From NCBI GenBank assembly GCA_008501735.1, contig QQUF01000035.1:1-64000 (forward strand): a DNA stretch of 64,000 bases, given 5' to 3'. The position numbers and the translations under genes are program-made. Every line of letters starts with the position of its first letter. Position 1 is the first letter of the stretch. The notes beneath the pieces are model-generated. The model searched no databases. It had not been told where the DNA came from and saw only the letters and a program-made list of their open reading frames with translations. The stretch is from Calditrichota bacterium. GTDB lineage: Bacteria; CLD3. Shown in pieces: positions 22,787 to 30,882 of this stretch.

Positions 22787-23650
22787 ATGAAAAAAATTTT
22801 AATTCTTCTTAGTTTTTTAGTTTCAGTTTCCTCTTGTAGTATGCAAAAACTTGCAGTTCGTGCAACCACAGGAGTCTTGGAAAATACTTTAGTCGCTCTT
22901 AACGAAGAGAACGACTTAGAACTTGCAGAAATTTCCATCGCCTCAAACTTAAAACTTTTAGAAGGGTTCTTAAAATCTGACCCACAAAATAAAAAACTTC
23001 TAACTTTCGCAACTTTCGGTTACACAAGTTACGCCGTTGGCTTTGTTGAACCCAAAAGTAAAGACAGAGCTAAAAACTTTTACCTTAGAGCCAAAAACTT
23101 CGGTCTTCAAGTTCTTGAAAGAAACAAAGATTTTAAAAAGGCTAACCGCTCAAGCAATGAAAAAGACTTCCGCAAATCTTTAAAGAAGTTCTCAAAAAAA
23201 GACTTAGAAATTTTATTTTGGACTGCTAATGCTTGGGGTTCTTTTGTGAACTTGAGCAGAAACGACCCTTTTGCCCTTGCTGAGCTTTGGAAACCACAAG
23301 CCTTAATGGAAAGATGTTTGGAACTTGATGAAACTTTTTACTTCGCAGGACCTCATCTTTTTTTCGGAACAATCAAAGGAAGTTTGCCCAAAATTCTCGG
23401 CGGAAAGCCCGAAGAGTCGAAAAAGCATTTTGACAAAGCTCTCAAAATTACCGAAGGAAAAATGTTGATGATTCGCGTTTACTTTGCAAAATTTTATGCA
23501 ATCCAAACTCAGAATCGTGAGATTTTTGAAAACCAACTTAAACAAGTTTTGGAATTTGAGATAAATCAAGCACCTGAAATTGCTCTGATGAATACTTTAG
23601 CCAAAGAAAGAGCAAAAGAATTACTCGATGACATTGACATTTATTTTTAA
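22787..23650 (+). CDS. TRAP transporter TatT-family component (lipoprotein)
   Basis: A 287-residue lipoprotein of the TatT family (TRAP-associated T component), a trimeric TPR-like periplasmic protein that docks onto the TRAP substrate-binding protein; first described in Treponema. I start it at ATG 22787, which yields MKKILILLSFLVSVSSC with lipobox VSSC; a GTG four codons earlier is possible. Hallmarks are LLEGFLKSDPQN near the start, LFWTANAWGSFVNLS in the middle and YFAGPHLFFGTIKGSLPKIL with LGGKPEESKKHFDKAL towards the end. It is followed after 11 bases by dctP. Confidence 0.88.
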   Translation: MKKILILLSFLVSVSSCSMQKLAVRATTGVLENTLVALNEENDLELAEISIASNLKLLEGFLKSDPQNKKLLTFATFGYTSYAVGFVEPKSKDRAKNFYLRAKNFGLQVLERNKDFKKANRSSNEKDFRKSLKKFSKKDLEILFWTANAWGSFVNLSRNDPFALAELWKPQALMERCLELDETFYFAGPHLFFGTIKGSLPKILGGKPEESKKHFDKALKITEGKMLMIRVYFAKFYAIQTQNREIFENQLKQVLEFEINQAPEIALMNTLAKERAKELLDDIDIYF

Positions 23651-23661
23651 AGGAAATACAA

Positions 23662-24657
23662 ATGCTTAGTAAACTAATTTCATTTTCAATTTTAATAATT
23701 TTTGCAACTACCTCTTTTTCACAAACAATCAAATTTGCAACTCTTGCTCCTGAAGGAAGCACTTGGATGAACGTGATGAACGAAATCAACGAAGAAGTCC
23801 AAGAAAAAACTGGCGGAAAAGTAAAATTCAAAATTTATGCAGGTGGAGTTGTCGGCGAAGAAAAAGACGTTATCCGTAAAATTCGTTCAAACCAAATGCA
23901 CTCAGCGGCTTTCACTGGAGTTGGTTTGGGAGAAATTATGCCCGAAGTTCGCGTGATGGAACTTCCATTCCTTTTCAGAAACTACAAAGAAATTGACTAC
24001 GTTAACGATAAAATGTTCGACTACTTTTCAGCACAATTTGAAAAAAAAGGTTATGTTTTACTCGGTTGGGCAGAAGTTGGTTTTGTGAGGTTTTTCTCAA
24101 ACACTCCAATTTCTTCAATTGAGGATTTGAAAAAGACAAAAATGTGGGCTTGGGAAGGCGACCCTTTGGCAAATGCTACAATTTCAGGTCTTGGAATTAC
24201 GCCGATTCAACTTAATGTTTCTGACATTCTCACATCTTTTCAAACAAATTTAATTGATGCAGCTTACGCTTCTCCTCTCGGTGCAATCGCTTTACAATGG
24301 CACACGAAAGTAAATCACGTTTCAGATTTTGTAATGGCTGATGCGATTGGTGCAATTTTGGTTTCCAAAAGACTTTTTAAAAAAATCTCTCCTGAGAACC
24401 AAAAAATTTTACTTGATATTTCAAGAGAAAAACTTGGTGAACTCGTTAAACTTTCTCGGGAAGACAACCAAAAATCACTTGAGGCAATCTTAAAAAGTGG
24501 AGTAACTCTTGCTCCAAAACCTACTGCAGACGCAACAATGGAATTAGAAAAACGTGGAGTAGAAATTAGAAATGAGCTTACAGGAAAACTTTTTTCACAG
24601 GAAATTTTAGACCAAGTCATTAAACACTTGGAAGATTTCAGAAATTCAGAACAGTAA
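23662..24657 (+). CDS. dctP: TRAP transporter substrate-binding protein DctP
   Basis: A 331-residue periplasmic receptor that captures an organic acid or similar ligand for a TRAP importer. It has a signal peptide (ISFSILIIFATTSFS) and the family landmarks FATLAPEGSTWMNVMNEI, FKIYAGGVVGEEKDVIRKIR, MELPFLFRN, the ligand-carboxylate Arg region GFVRFFSNTPI, and LDAAYASPLG-like IDAAYASPLG. AAAGGAAAT precedes the ATG. The DctQ and DctM membrane subunits are not in the window: the next gene is on the opposite strand with three bases between stops. The pair TatT-DctP would therefore need membrane partners encoded elsewhere. Confidence 0.93.
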   Translation: MLSKLISFSILIIFATTSFSQTIKFATLAPEGSTWMNVMNEINEEVQEKTGGKVKFKIYAGGVVGEEKDVIRKIRSNQMHSAAFTGVGLGEIMPEVRVMELPFLFRNYKEIDYVNDKMFDYFSAQFEKKGYVLLGWAEVGFVRFFSNTPISSIEDLKKTKMWAWEGDPLANATISGLGITPIQLNVSDILTSFQTNLIDAAYASPLGAIALQWHTKVNHVSDFVMADAIGAILVSKRLFKKISPENQKILLDISREKLGELVKLSREDNQKSLEAILKSGVTLAPKPTADATMELEKRGVEIRNELTGKLFSQEILDQVIKHLEDFRNSEQ

Positions 24658-24660
24658 AAA

Positions 24661-24984
24661 TTAATCTAAAGTCAAAGGCACTTTAGTTTTTATGACAACT
24701 CCTGACATTTCTCCTGTACGAATAAATTTAGCGTCATAATTTCCGTTGATTTGTAAAAGTTCCCAATGTTCTTGGTCAACGGAAATAAATGCTTCATCGT
24801 GCATTCCGTGAAATCTTGCGTTTGTTTGTTCTTTCAAAGTCGCTGTACTTTTGTCGAGTACAGTAACCGAAAAGTCGTTTCCATCTGCTGATTCAATTAA
24901 ATCACCAGATTTTAACATTTGGTTTACTTTAGAGTTCTGACCGTTCACTTTACAGTTATCAGAAAACACAACACCTTTAGACAT
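24661..24984 (-). CDS. Small protein, possibly FecR-like beta domain
   Basis: A 107-residue soluble protein with no signal peptide, preceded by AAGGAT. The pattern LKSGDLIESADGNDFSVTVL followed by STATLKEQTNARF recalls FecR-type beta repeats (L-x-x-G-D-x-I ... v-x-l ... L-x-x-x-T), but FecR proteins are normally exported and this one is not. I regard the family as unassigned. It ends three bases from the dctP stop on the other strand. Confidence 0.6.
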   Translation of the reverse strand: MSKGVVFSDNCKVNGQNSKVNQMLKSGDLIESADGNDFSVTVLDKSTATLKEQTNARFHGMHDEAFISVDQEHWELLQINGNYDAKFIRTGEMSGVVIKTKVPLTLD

Positions 24985-25070
24985 TTTTTATCCTTAAAAA
25001 TTTTGTTTCTATAAAAATCGGGCAAATGTAAGGAATTTCAAACCTATTTCAATCTAAAATGAAAATTCTA

Positions 25071-25895
25071 CTAAGACTCTAAAAAAAACTTGCCCTTTCC
25101 ATCTTTTTTCAAAAACCCCCAAACAACTCTTGGTGAGTGGTAAAATACTAAAAACCAATTTTCTTCAAAAGCTCGTTCCAAAAGTTCCTTTCGTTTGATT
25201 CTTGCCTCTTCTTTGAAAATGTCGTAATTCATTTCTGAGTCCAAATTTATGTGTGAACTCATCGGCAAAATATCTCCCAAGTAACACAAAGTCTGACCTT
25301 GAGTTTTAAGAAAAATAACTCTGTGCCCAAAAGTATGACCTCTTGTAACTTCCACAGAAAAATCCTCAAAAAGGTTTACGCTCCCTTCCGAAAATTCAAC
25401 TTCGGCATTTTCTTTTACAAATTCAAGTTTGCCTTTTTCGTAACCGAAAGGAGTTTCATCGCTTTCAAAAATCGTTCTCCATTCTTCTTCGCCGAACCAA
25501 ATTTTTGCATTTGGGAAAGCTAACGAAAATGAATTTTCATTTTTAAAAGCCAAACCTCCTGCGTGGTCATAGTGCAAATGCGTTTGAATCACGTGAGAAA
25601 TTTGGTTTGGTTCAACTCCGATATTTTTCAAATTATTAACGAGGTTGTCCTCTGAGATTTTTTTGATTCCTTCACGAAGAAAATTTGAATCGCCAAAACC
25701 AGAGTCAAAAAGCACAAATTCGCTCTGTGGAGTTCTTACAAGCAAGTTGTTTGCACGAAGCAAAAGCCTTGCTTTGACATTTTTCAAAGTTGAGGTTTTG
25801 GGGGCAAAAGCCTTTAGAATTTCTTCTTGGCGTTTGGTTGTGTACTCGTAAGTTCCGTCGTTTACAACTTTAATTTCGTAGTCACCAAACTTCAA
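25071..25895 (-). CDS. MBL-fold metallo-hydrolase
   Basis: A 274-residue metallo-beta-lactamase-fold hydrolase. The metal-binding HxHxDH motif is THLHYDHAGG (105-114); further ligands are the His in RGHTFGHR, the Asp in LGDILP and the His of VFYHSP near the C-terminus. Such proteins in bacteria include lactonases and other esterases; FDSGFGDSNF near residue 63-71 resembles the AiiA-like lactonase/quorum-quenching branch, but substrate is not assignable. Translation is probably coupled to phoH, with which it overlaps by four bases. Confidence 0.87.
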   Translation of the reverse strand: MKFGDYEIKVVNDGTYEYTTKRQEEILKAFAPKTSTLKNVKARLLLRANNLLVRTPQSEFVLFDSGFGDSNFLREGIKKISEDNLVNNLKNIGVEPNQISHVIQTHLHYDHAGGLAFKNENSFSLAFPNAKIWFGEEEWRTIFESDETPFGYEKGKLEFVKENAEVEFSEGSVNLFEDFSVEVTRGHTFGHRVIFLKTQGQTLCYLGDILPMSSHINLDSEMNYDIFKEEARIKRKELLERAFEENWFLVFYHSPRVVWGFLKKDGKGKFFLES

Positions 25896-26848
25896 GAATT
25901 CGGATTCTCAATTTCTTCAAATTTGTCGTAAGCTTCAATAATATCTTTCACTAAACGGTGTCGAATCACGTCATCTTTTACAAATTGAATGAAATCAATT
26001 CCTTTTATTCCTTTTAGGATTCTCGACACTTCAAGCAAACCAGAAGTATGATGTTTTGGCAAATCGCTCTGTGAAAGGTCTCCAGTAACAATGACTTTTG
26101 AATTCACTCCAAGTCTTGTCAAAAACATTTTCATTTGAGCGGAAGTTGTGTTCTGAGCTTCGTCAAGAATAATGAACGCATTGTTAATCGTTCTACCTCG
26201 CATATAGGCTAAAGGAATTACTTCGACGATTTTTTGGTCAATGTATTTTTTCAAAACTTCACTTGTGAGCATTTCTGCAAGAGCGTCGTAAAGTGGGTGA
26301 AGGTAGGGAGCAATTTTTTCCTCAAAGTCACCAGGTAAAAAACCTAGATTTTCACCAGCCTCAACAGCCGGACGAGTAAGAATGATCCTTTCGATTTCAC
26401 GATTTTTCAAAGCTGCAACAGCCATCGCAACCGCAAGGTAAGTTTTCCCTGTTCCTGCTGGTCCAACTGCAAAAACCAAATCAGATTTTTTTATCAAACT
26501 AAGGTAAATTTTCTGATTTTCAGTCTTTGGCTTGATGATTTTGGATTTTGTGTAAAGAATGGCTTGTTCACTATTTTCGTCTAAAGTCGGCTTAGAAGAG
26601 TTCTTGAGTTTCGCAATTGTGCCGATGTCTTCCTGAGTCAAAAAACCTTTTCGATTAAAAGTTAAAATGCATTCTTGAATTATTTTGTTCACGTAAATTA
26701 GTTCTTTTGAACTTCCGTCAACAATCAATTCTTCTCCACGAACAGTTAATTTTGATTCAAATAAATTTTCTAAAGCTTTTAGGTTTTTGTCGCCAACTCC
26801 TAAGAAAGCGACGAGGTCAACTTGTTGTAATGGAATAATAGTTTTCAG
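25892..26848 (-). CDS. phoH: PhoH family ATPase, probable CTG start
   Basis: A PhoH-like P-loop ATPase/RNA-metabolism protein; about 318 residues. Walker A is GPAGTGKT (129-136 in this numbering) and Walker B FIILDEAQNT; it also has the diagnostic LTRPAVEAGENLGFLPGD and PLAYMRGRTINNAFI. The usual ATG-based reading begins at a TTG (26728) and loses the conserved N-terminal KH-like part. Reading upstream in frame gives FLGVGDKNLKALENLFESKL and VRGEEL, which fits PhoH. That frame begins directly after a TAA at CTG 26848, and GGAGGG lies seven bases before it. So CTG is the likely start, unless an ATT codon two codons later is used. Confidence 0.9.
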   Translation of the reverse strand: MKTIIPLQQVDLVAFLGVGDKNLKALENLFESKLTVRGEELIVDGSSKELIYVNKIIQECILTFNRKGFLTQEDIGTIAKLKNSSKPTLDENSEQAILYTKSKIIKPKTENQKIYLSLIKKSDLVFAVGPAGTGKTYLAVAMAVAALKNREIERIILTRPAVEAGENLGFLPGDFEEKIAPYLHPLYDALAEMLTSEVLKKYIDQKIVEVIPLAYMRGRTINNAFIILDEAQNTTSAQMKMFLTRLGVNSKVIVTGDLSQSDLPKHHTSGLLEVSRILKGIKGIDFIQFVKDDVIRHRLVKDIIEAYDKFEEIENPNS

Positions 26849-26855
26849 TTAGGAA

Positions 26856-26861
26856 CCCTCC
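26856..26861 (-). promoter_or_regulatory. Strong ribosome binding site deciding a CTG start
   Basis: GGAGGG on the minus strand, seven bases before CTG 26848. No ATG, GTG or TTG lies in frame in the appropriate distance, while an in-frame TAA stands immediately before the CTG. Confidence 0.65.
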
Positions 26862-26871
26862 GAGAAAAAAT

Positions 26872-27243
26872 TTAAATTTCGTTTAATTCTTGTAAGCAAA
26901 ACCTTACAACGGACTCATAGTTACTTTGTTTCCCATTTGCATCTAAATAAACTTGAAATTGCCTTTTGAACTCGTCGTCTGTAATTTCGTTTTGCTCCTT
27001 GACAAAATTTGCGATTTGCTTTTCAGAGCAAAGCCAAATTGCTTCTTCCAAAAGTTGTCTCCGCGAAATGACGAATTTATCATCTTCTTCTGTTGACAAA
27101 AAAACGGCTTGTTTTTCGAGTAAGCGAACAAACCAATCCTCGTAGTCTTCACGAACTTTGAGAAAGACTCTGTCTTGTTCGGCAAGTTGCCAACGCTTTT
27201 GAATTTTGGGTGATTTAATTAAAGATAAAAGTTCTTCGTTCAA
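26872..27243 (-). CDS. Hypothetical protein
   Basis: A 123-residue, charged, mostly helical cytoplasmic protein that I do not recognise. It starts at TTG 27243, three bases after the stop of the HAD gene, with AAGG overlapping that gene's end, so it is probably translationally coupled. Trp-rich region (KRWQLAEQDRVFLKVREDYEDW) precedes a helical C-terminus. Its place between a HAD protein and phoH, on the same strand, suggests an operon but no function. Confidence 0.6.
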   Translation of the reverse strand: MNEELLSLIKSPKIQKRWQLAEQDRVFLKVREDYEDWFVRLLEKQAVFLSTEEDDKFVISRRQLLEEAIWLCSEKQIANFVKEQNEITDDEFKRQFQVYLDANGKQSNYESVVRFCLQELNEI

Positions 27244-27246
27244 ATT

Positions 27247-27612
27247 TTAGACCTTCAAATACCTAACGCCTTCAGATTTACAAGCGTTTGTTACTTCTTC
27301 CATATCGTCAATCATCAAAGCAATTCCGAGTTTTTTGCACAAACGTGCTTTTGCGATTCCGATTTGTATGTCAAGATTGTGTGTGTAATCATTTGGTGTA
27401 AGAAAATTTTGATAATCCTCTCTTAAAAAAATATGGTCAGAAGGAATTTCCCATTTCTGCATTTGGAAGTTTGTCAGACCGATTCCGTCAAGTCTGCTTC
27501 TTCCAGTGATGATAAAAATTTGAGTTCCAAAAACTCTTAGGACTTTAATTACTAAAGAATAAAGAGCAGGAAATCTTTCGAGTGTTCCGTCAATGTCAAA
27601 ACCGATTTTCAT
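27247..27612 (-). CDS. Small HAD-fold protein
   Basis: A 121-residue HAD-superfamily protein with the nucleophile/acid motif DIDGT (6-10), the motif II region ITGRSR (35-40) and the acidic motif IDDMEEV (101-107; D102, D103). It lacks a cap domain and is shorter than most HAD phosphatases, resembling the small NIF-like or polynucleotide phosphatase-like members. A phosphatase role is likely, substrate unknown. First gene of the run HAD-hypothetical-phoH-MBL. Confidence 0.75.
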   Translation of the reverse strand: MKIGFDIDGTLERFPALYSLVIKVLRVFGTQIFIITGRSRLDGIGLTNFQMQKWEIPSDHIFLREDYQNFLTPNDYTHNLDIQIGIAKARLCKKLGIALMIDDMEEVTNACKSEGVRYLKV

Positions 27613-27630
27613 AATTTTGTCTTTTCATTC

Positions 27631-27662
27631 TTAATTGTGTTTTCTAAAGTAAGCACAATTAA
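27631..27662. repeat. Inverted repeat with TTAATTGTG/CACAATTAA arms
   Basis: A 9-bp perfect stem upstream of the HAD gene with a 14-base loop. It shares the AATTGTG/CACAATT core with the palindromes at 16182-16259 and 60733-60758. It may be a terminator, a regulator site or a chance match in AT-rich DNA. Confidence 0.35.
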
Positions 27663-27766
27663 AAACAAAAAATGTAACGCAAATCACCTAATGTTTTTTT
27701 AATGTTTTTTGTTTCAAAATGGTATTTGGAAATGTAAGCAAAATAAGTGCTTAACATAAATGTATT

Positions 27767-29053
27767 TTAAAGATACTTTACGAATTCTTCTTCGGGAACT
27801 GACCGAACAATTTGCATCAAGTATTCTTTCTTCAAGTCCACAAATCTCTGGTATCTCGTCTTTCTCCAACCTTTGGTAAAGACAACCATTACTTTTGGTC
27901 TAAAAGGAGAATTTTGGTTTGCTTCAACAACCATCGCTTTTTCACCGCTACTAAGTTCGACAACTGTTCCAATTGGAAATGCTGAAAAGCTGTTGATGAA
28001 ATTCTTGACCATTCCGTAGTCAAGTGTTTCACTACTCATTTGCCCGATTCTGTGCATTGCGTAAAAAGGTAAAATTTTACCTCTGTGAGGTCGTGAGTGG
28101 CTCAAAGATTCGAAAGTATCACTTACTGCGATGATTTTCGCAAACTCGTGAATATTTTTTGCTTTCACTTTTTCGGGATAACCAGAGCCGTCCATTCTTT
28201 CGTGTTCTTGAAAAATCGCTTGTTCAATGTCTGCATCAAGTCCAGGAATTTGCATCACTTTTTCAATCCCGTCAGTTGGGTGTTTTGAAAGAATTTCTTT
28301 TTCCTCTGTTGTCAAGCGTGCATTTTTATGAGTAATTTGCTCAGGAATTCCTTGCATCCCAACGTCGTGAAGTAAAGCCGAAATTCCAAGTTTAATAACT
28401 TCGTTTTCGCTGTAACCCAAACCAATTGAAGAATTTATCGCCATCAAACAAACGTTCAAAGAATTACTTACAAGGTAATTTTCTTGTGAAAAAAGGAATG
28501 TAAGTTTAAGAAGTTCGTGAGGTGAAGTTTGGAATTTGTGAAGCATAATTTTTAGGAAAGCTTGAATTTTACCAATGTCGAACTTTGAAAGGTCGTCTTC
28601 CAAAAGAATTTCTTGAATGACAGCTTTGCCGTAGCCAATTAAATGCTTGTTCTCTTCTGTAATTTTTAGGAGGTCTGAAACTTTCTCAACTGAGTCAGAA
28701 TCCAAAAGAAACTTACTCTGCTCTTCTTGAATAATTATTTCGTCAATTACTTCGTCTTTTAAGTAACCCGAAATTTTTTCGACTTCTTCGTGAAAATAAA
28801 GAGAATCCTCTTCACTGAAATCGCCTTGATTGATTTTTACAAGTGTGTTGAAAGAAATTTCGTCAAGTTTTTTGTACCTCGAAGACTCAAGAAGGTCACA
28901 AAAATTTTCGTAATTTGGTTCTTCAAAAAAATCACTGTCATCTCGGAAAGAGTAATTTTCCACCTCAACCATTTTTTTTGTTCTTTCTGCAATCAAGTAA
29001 CAAAATGTGTCAAGGAATTGACCGATTTGTTGTTTTTTGCTTTCTTCCATCAA
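27767..29053 (-). CDS. HD-GYP-like phosphohydrolase with altered motifs
   Basis: A 428-residue cytoplasmic protein with a long helical N-terminal half and an HD-GYP domain from about 180. Canonical members hydrolyse cyclic di-GMP with HDxGK ... HHE ... DGxGYP. Here the HD pair is present (H229, D230) but the next Lys is Met (HDVGM). The second motif has EHERMDGSGYP (283-293), so the first His of HHE is Glu. GYP itself is kept. Activity may be reduced or on another substrate. It starts one base after the stop of a MoxR-like ATPase gene, so both are probably translated together. A PilZ-like or SH3-like tail (VVELSSGEKAMVVEANQ) follows. Confidence 0.82.
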   Translation of the reverse strand: MMEESKKQQIGQFLDTFCYLIAERTKKMVEVENYSFRDDSDFFEEPNYENFCDLLESSRYKKLDEISFNTLVKINQGDFSEEDSLYFHEEVEKISGYLKDEVIDEIIIQEEQSKFLLDSDSVEKVSDLLKITEENKHLIGYGKAVIQEILLEDDLSKFDIGKIQAFLKIMLHKFQTSPHELLKLTFLFSQENYLVSNSLNVCLMAINSSIGLGYSENEVIKLGISALLHDVGMQGIPEQITHKNARLTTEEKEILSKHPTDGIEKVMQIPGLDADIEQAIFQEHERMDGSGYPEKVKAKNIHEFAKIIAVSDTFESLSHSRPHRGKILPFYAMHRIGQMSSETLDYGMVKNFINSFSAFPIGTVVELSSGEKAMVVEANQNSPFRPKVMVVFTKGWRKTRYQRFVDLKKEYLMQIVRSVPEEEFVKYL

Positions 29054-29054
29054 A

Positions 29055-29897
29055 TCAAAACTCCAACTCTTCGCAGTAGTTTAGAGCTTCTTTTCCGAGA
29101 ATTAAAGTTATCGCTTCTTGAGTTGCCTCCTTCTCTTTTTGTTTAAAAGAAGGGACTTTTTTCATCAGCTTCATTGCGTAACGTCCAACGTTAATTCCGT
29201 CTCGAACTGAAAAATTTTCCTCAAACCTGTGTGCAATTTGGAGAAATGAAACAATGTACTTCGCAACCTTTTCGGGAACAGTTGTAAGGTTTGACTGTAA
29301 AATTCTTAATTCATCCTCAGAATCGGGAAAATCAATAAAAATTTGTGGTTGAAGTCTTGAGTGGATGTATTCGGGAATTTCGTAAGTTGAAGAATCTTCG
29401 TTCATTGTTGTTACAAATCGGAAATCTTTGTGAGCAGGAATTTTTACTCCTGCAATAATTGACTCGACGTAACGTCTATTGTCAAGCAAAGGAGCAAGTG
29501 AAGCCCAACTCTTTTCACTCATTCGGTTTCCTTCGTCAAGAATACAAATTCCGCCTTCAATCATTGCAGTTACTAAAGAACTTGCAACGTATTTGATGTT
29601 TCCGTCACTTCCGATTACAGGAGTGATTAAAATGTCTTCAGGTCTTGTGTCCATTGTTGCTTGAAAAATGTAAACTTCTTGGTTGAGTTTCTGAGCTGCT
29701 GCGTAAGCTAAAGTTGTTTTGCCAACTCCGGGTTTTCCAATTAGTCGAGGATTTAGAGGGAAAGGTTCTTCTTCGTCAGTAAACCAAGAAGCAAGAAGTT
29801 GAATCATTACGTCTTCTTGTCCAATCCATTCTAATTCTAATTTGTCAGGGTGAGTAAGGAAAATCTTCGTTTCTTCGATTTCGATAAATTTTTGCAT
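29055..29897 (-). CDS. MoxR-type AAA+ ATPase
   Basis: A 280-residue AAA+ ATPase of the MoxR/NorQ group, chaperones that usually remodel or load metal into partner proteins together with a VWA-domain protein. Walker A is GKPGVGKTT (54-62), Walker B is GICILDEGNRM, followed by MxExxW-like SEKSWASLAPLLDNR and the sensor-1 TTMNED. There is no VWA gene next to it. It sits between the globin and the HD-GYP-like protein, almost without gaps, which suggests a joint task. Confidence 0.88.
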   Translation of the reverse strand: MQKFIEIEETKIFLTHPDKLELEWIGQEDVMIQLLASWFTDEEEPFPLNPRLIGKPGVGKTTLAYAAAQKLNQEVYIFQATMDTRPEDILITPVIGSDGNIKYVASSLVTAMIEGGICILDEGNRMSEKSWASLAPLLDNRRYVESIIAGVKIPAHKDFRFVTTMNEDSSTYEIPEYIHSRLQPQIFIDFPDSEDELRILQSNLTTVPEKVAKYIVSFLQIAHRFEENFSVRDGINVGRYAMKLMKKVPSFKQKEKEATQEAITLILGKEALNYCEELEF

Positions 29898-29908
29898 TTA
29901 AATAGCTT

Positions 29909-30313
29909 TTAATACCTTGAGGTCATAAAATTAATTCCTGTTTCCATTGTTGTACGCCAAACATTTTCAATTTTTGAATCGAATTTTCTATCAAATTTTT
30001 CAACAGTTTTAATTAGACACTCAAGCCAAATCTTATAAAGTTCAGGTTTTATATCTAAATTTTGTCGGTTGTGGCTTTCAGCAATTTTTTTCAAATGCTC
30101 CAGACCTTCAAGTTTTCCTTCGTTAGCAAGAACAAGCATAAAAAGCGAAGCTTTCAACATTCTTTTCTGTTTCTTCAAATCAGTATTTTTGAACTTCTCA
30201 GAGATTTCGTTTGAAGACGCAATAAAGAGTTTGTAAAAATCCTCCAAGAAATCTGGATTTTTATTACACCTTTCAAGGCTATCATTAAAAATTGAAACTT
30301 CTTCTCGTTCCAT
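29909..30313 (-). CDS. Single-domain bacterial globin
   Basis: A 134-residue haem protein of the globin superfamily. It has the helical spacing of the bacterial single-domain/protoglobin-like sensors: FNDSLERCNKNPDFLEDFYKLF at the start, EKFKNTDLKKQKRMLKASL in the C-E region, and the proximal histidine H81 in AESHNRQNLDIKPELY, ending FMTSRY. It could bind oxygen, NO or CO, as a sensor or scavenger. It is surrounded by the CcmI-like/CcmF and MoxR genes. The globin call rests on pattern recognition; I would expect a profile search to confirm it. Confidence 0.78.
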   Translation of the reverse strand: MEREEVSIFNDSLERCNKNPDFLEDFYKLFIASSNEISEKFKNTDLKKQKRMLKASLFMLVLANEGKLEGLEHLKKIAESHNRQNLDIKPELYKIWLECLIKTVEKFDRKFDSKIENVWRTTMETGINFMTSRY

Positions 30314-30329
30314 TTCAACCTTTTAAAAT

Positions 30330-30872
30330 TTAAGATTTATTTAAATTGCCACCACAATTCCCACAAAAATTACTTTCGATAGGATTTGCAGTTGAACACT
30401 CAGAACAAATTTTTTCTGCAACCTCAAAAGAATGTCCACAACTGTTACAAAATTTATTTGCTAAGTCATTTTTAGCTGAGCAAATTGGACAATCCAAAGT
30501 TTCAGTTTCCTCTTTTTGAATTGTGCTAACGTGTCCGTTCATTCTTCTGTGAGATTTTATTTCATTTTCGATATGAGTTTCAAAATCAACGCTTTGGTCT
30601 AATAATTCAAGTTTTTCTAAAATAAAGGAAGCTTCAAAAGTCAAATTGCTTTTGAGTCTTTCGTAATCGTCTTCATTTAATTTCCCCATTTTGAAATCCA
30701 TTTCAACATCCATCAAATTGCTCAAAACAGTTTCTTTCTGAAAATTCAAGTTTGCGAAAGTTTCAAGTTCGTTTGAGAAAAAATTACTCTTCTTCTTTCG
30801 TTTTCCAAAAAGTGGTAAAGTTACAAGCACCAAAACTACAACTGCAATTAAAACCGAAATTGTTAATTCCAT
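30330..30872 (-). CDS. CcmI-like membrane protein with C-terminal zinc ribbons
   Basis: A 180-residue protein directly after ccmF. One N-terminal membrane segment (ISVLIAVVVLVLVTLPLF) is followed by helices with ETVLSNLMDVEMDFKMGKLNEDDYERL, the pattern of the N-terminal domain of CcmI, which prepares apocytochromes for haem attachment. The C-terminus contains two zinc-ribbon motifs, CPICSAKNDLANKFCNSCG and CSECSTANPIESNFCGNCGG, eight cysteines arranged C-x2-C. A CcmI-like helical part coupled to zinc ribbons is unusual. Position ten bases after ccmF supports a role in cytochrome c maturation. Confidence 0.68.
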   Translation of the reverse strand: MELTISVLIAVVVLVLVTLPLFGKRKKKSNFFSNELETFANLNFQKETVLSNLMDVEMDFKMGKLNEDDYERLKSNLTFEASFILEKLELLDQSVDFETHIENEIKSHRRMNGHVSTIQKEETETLDCPICSAKNDLANKFCNSCGHSFEVAEKICSECSTANPIESNFCGNCGGNLNKS

Positions 30873-30882
30873 TTCAAATTCC

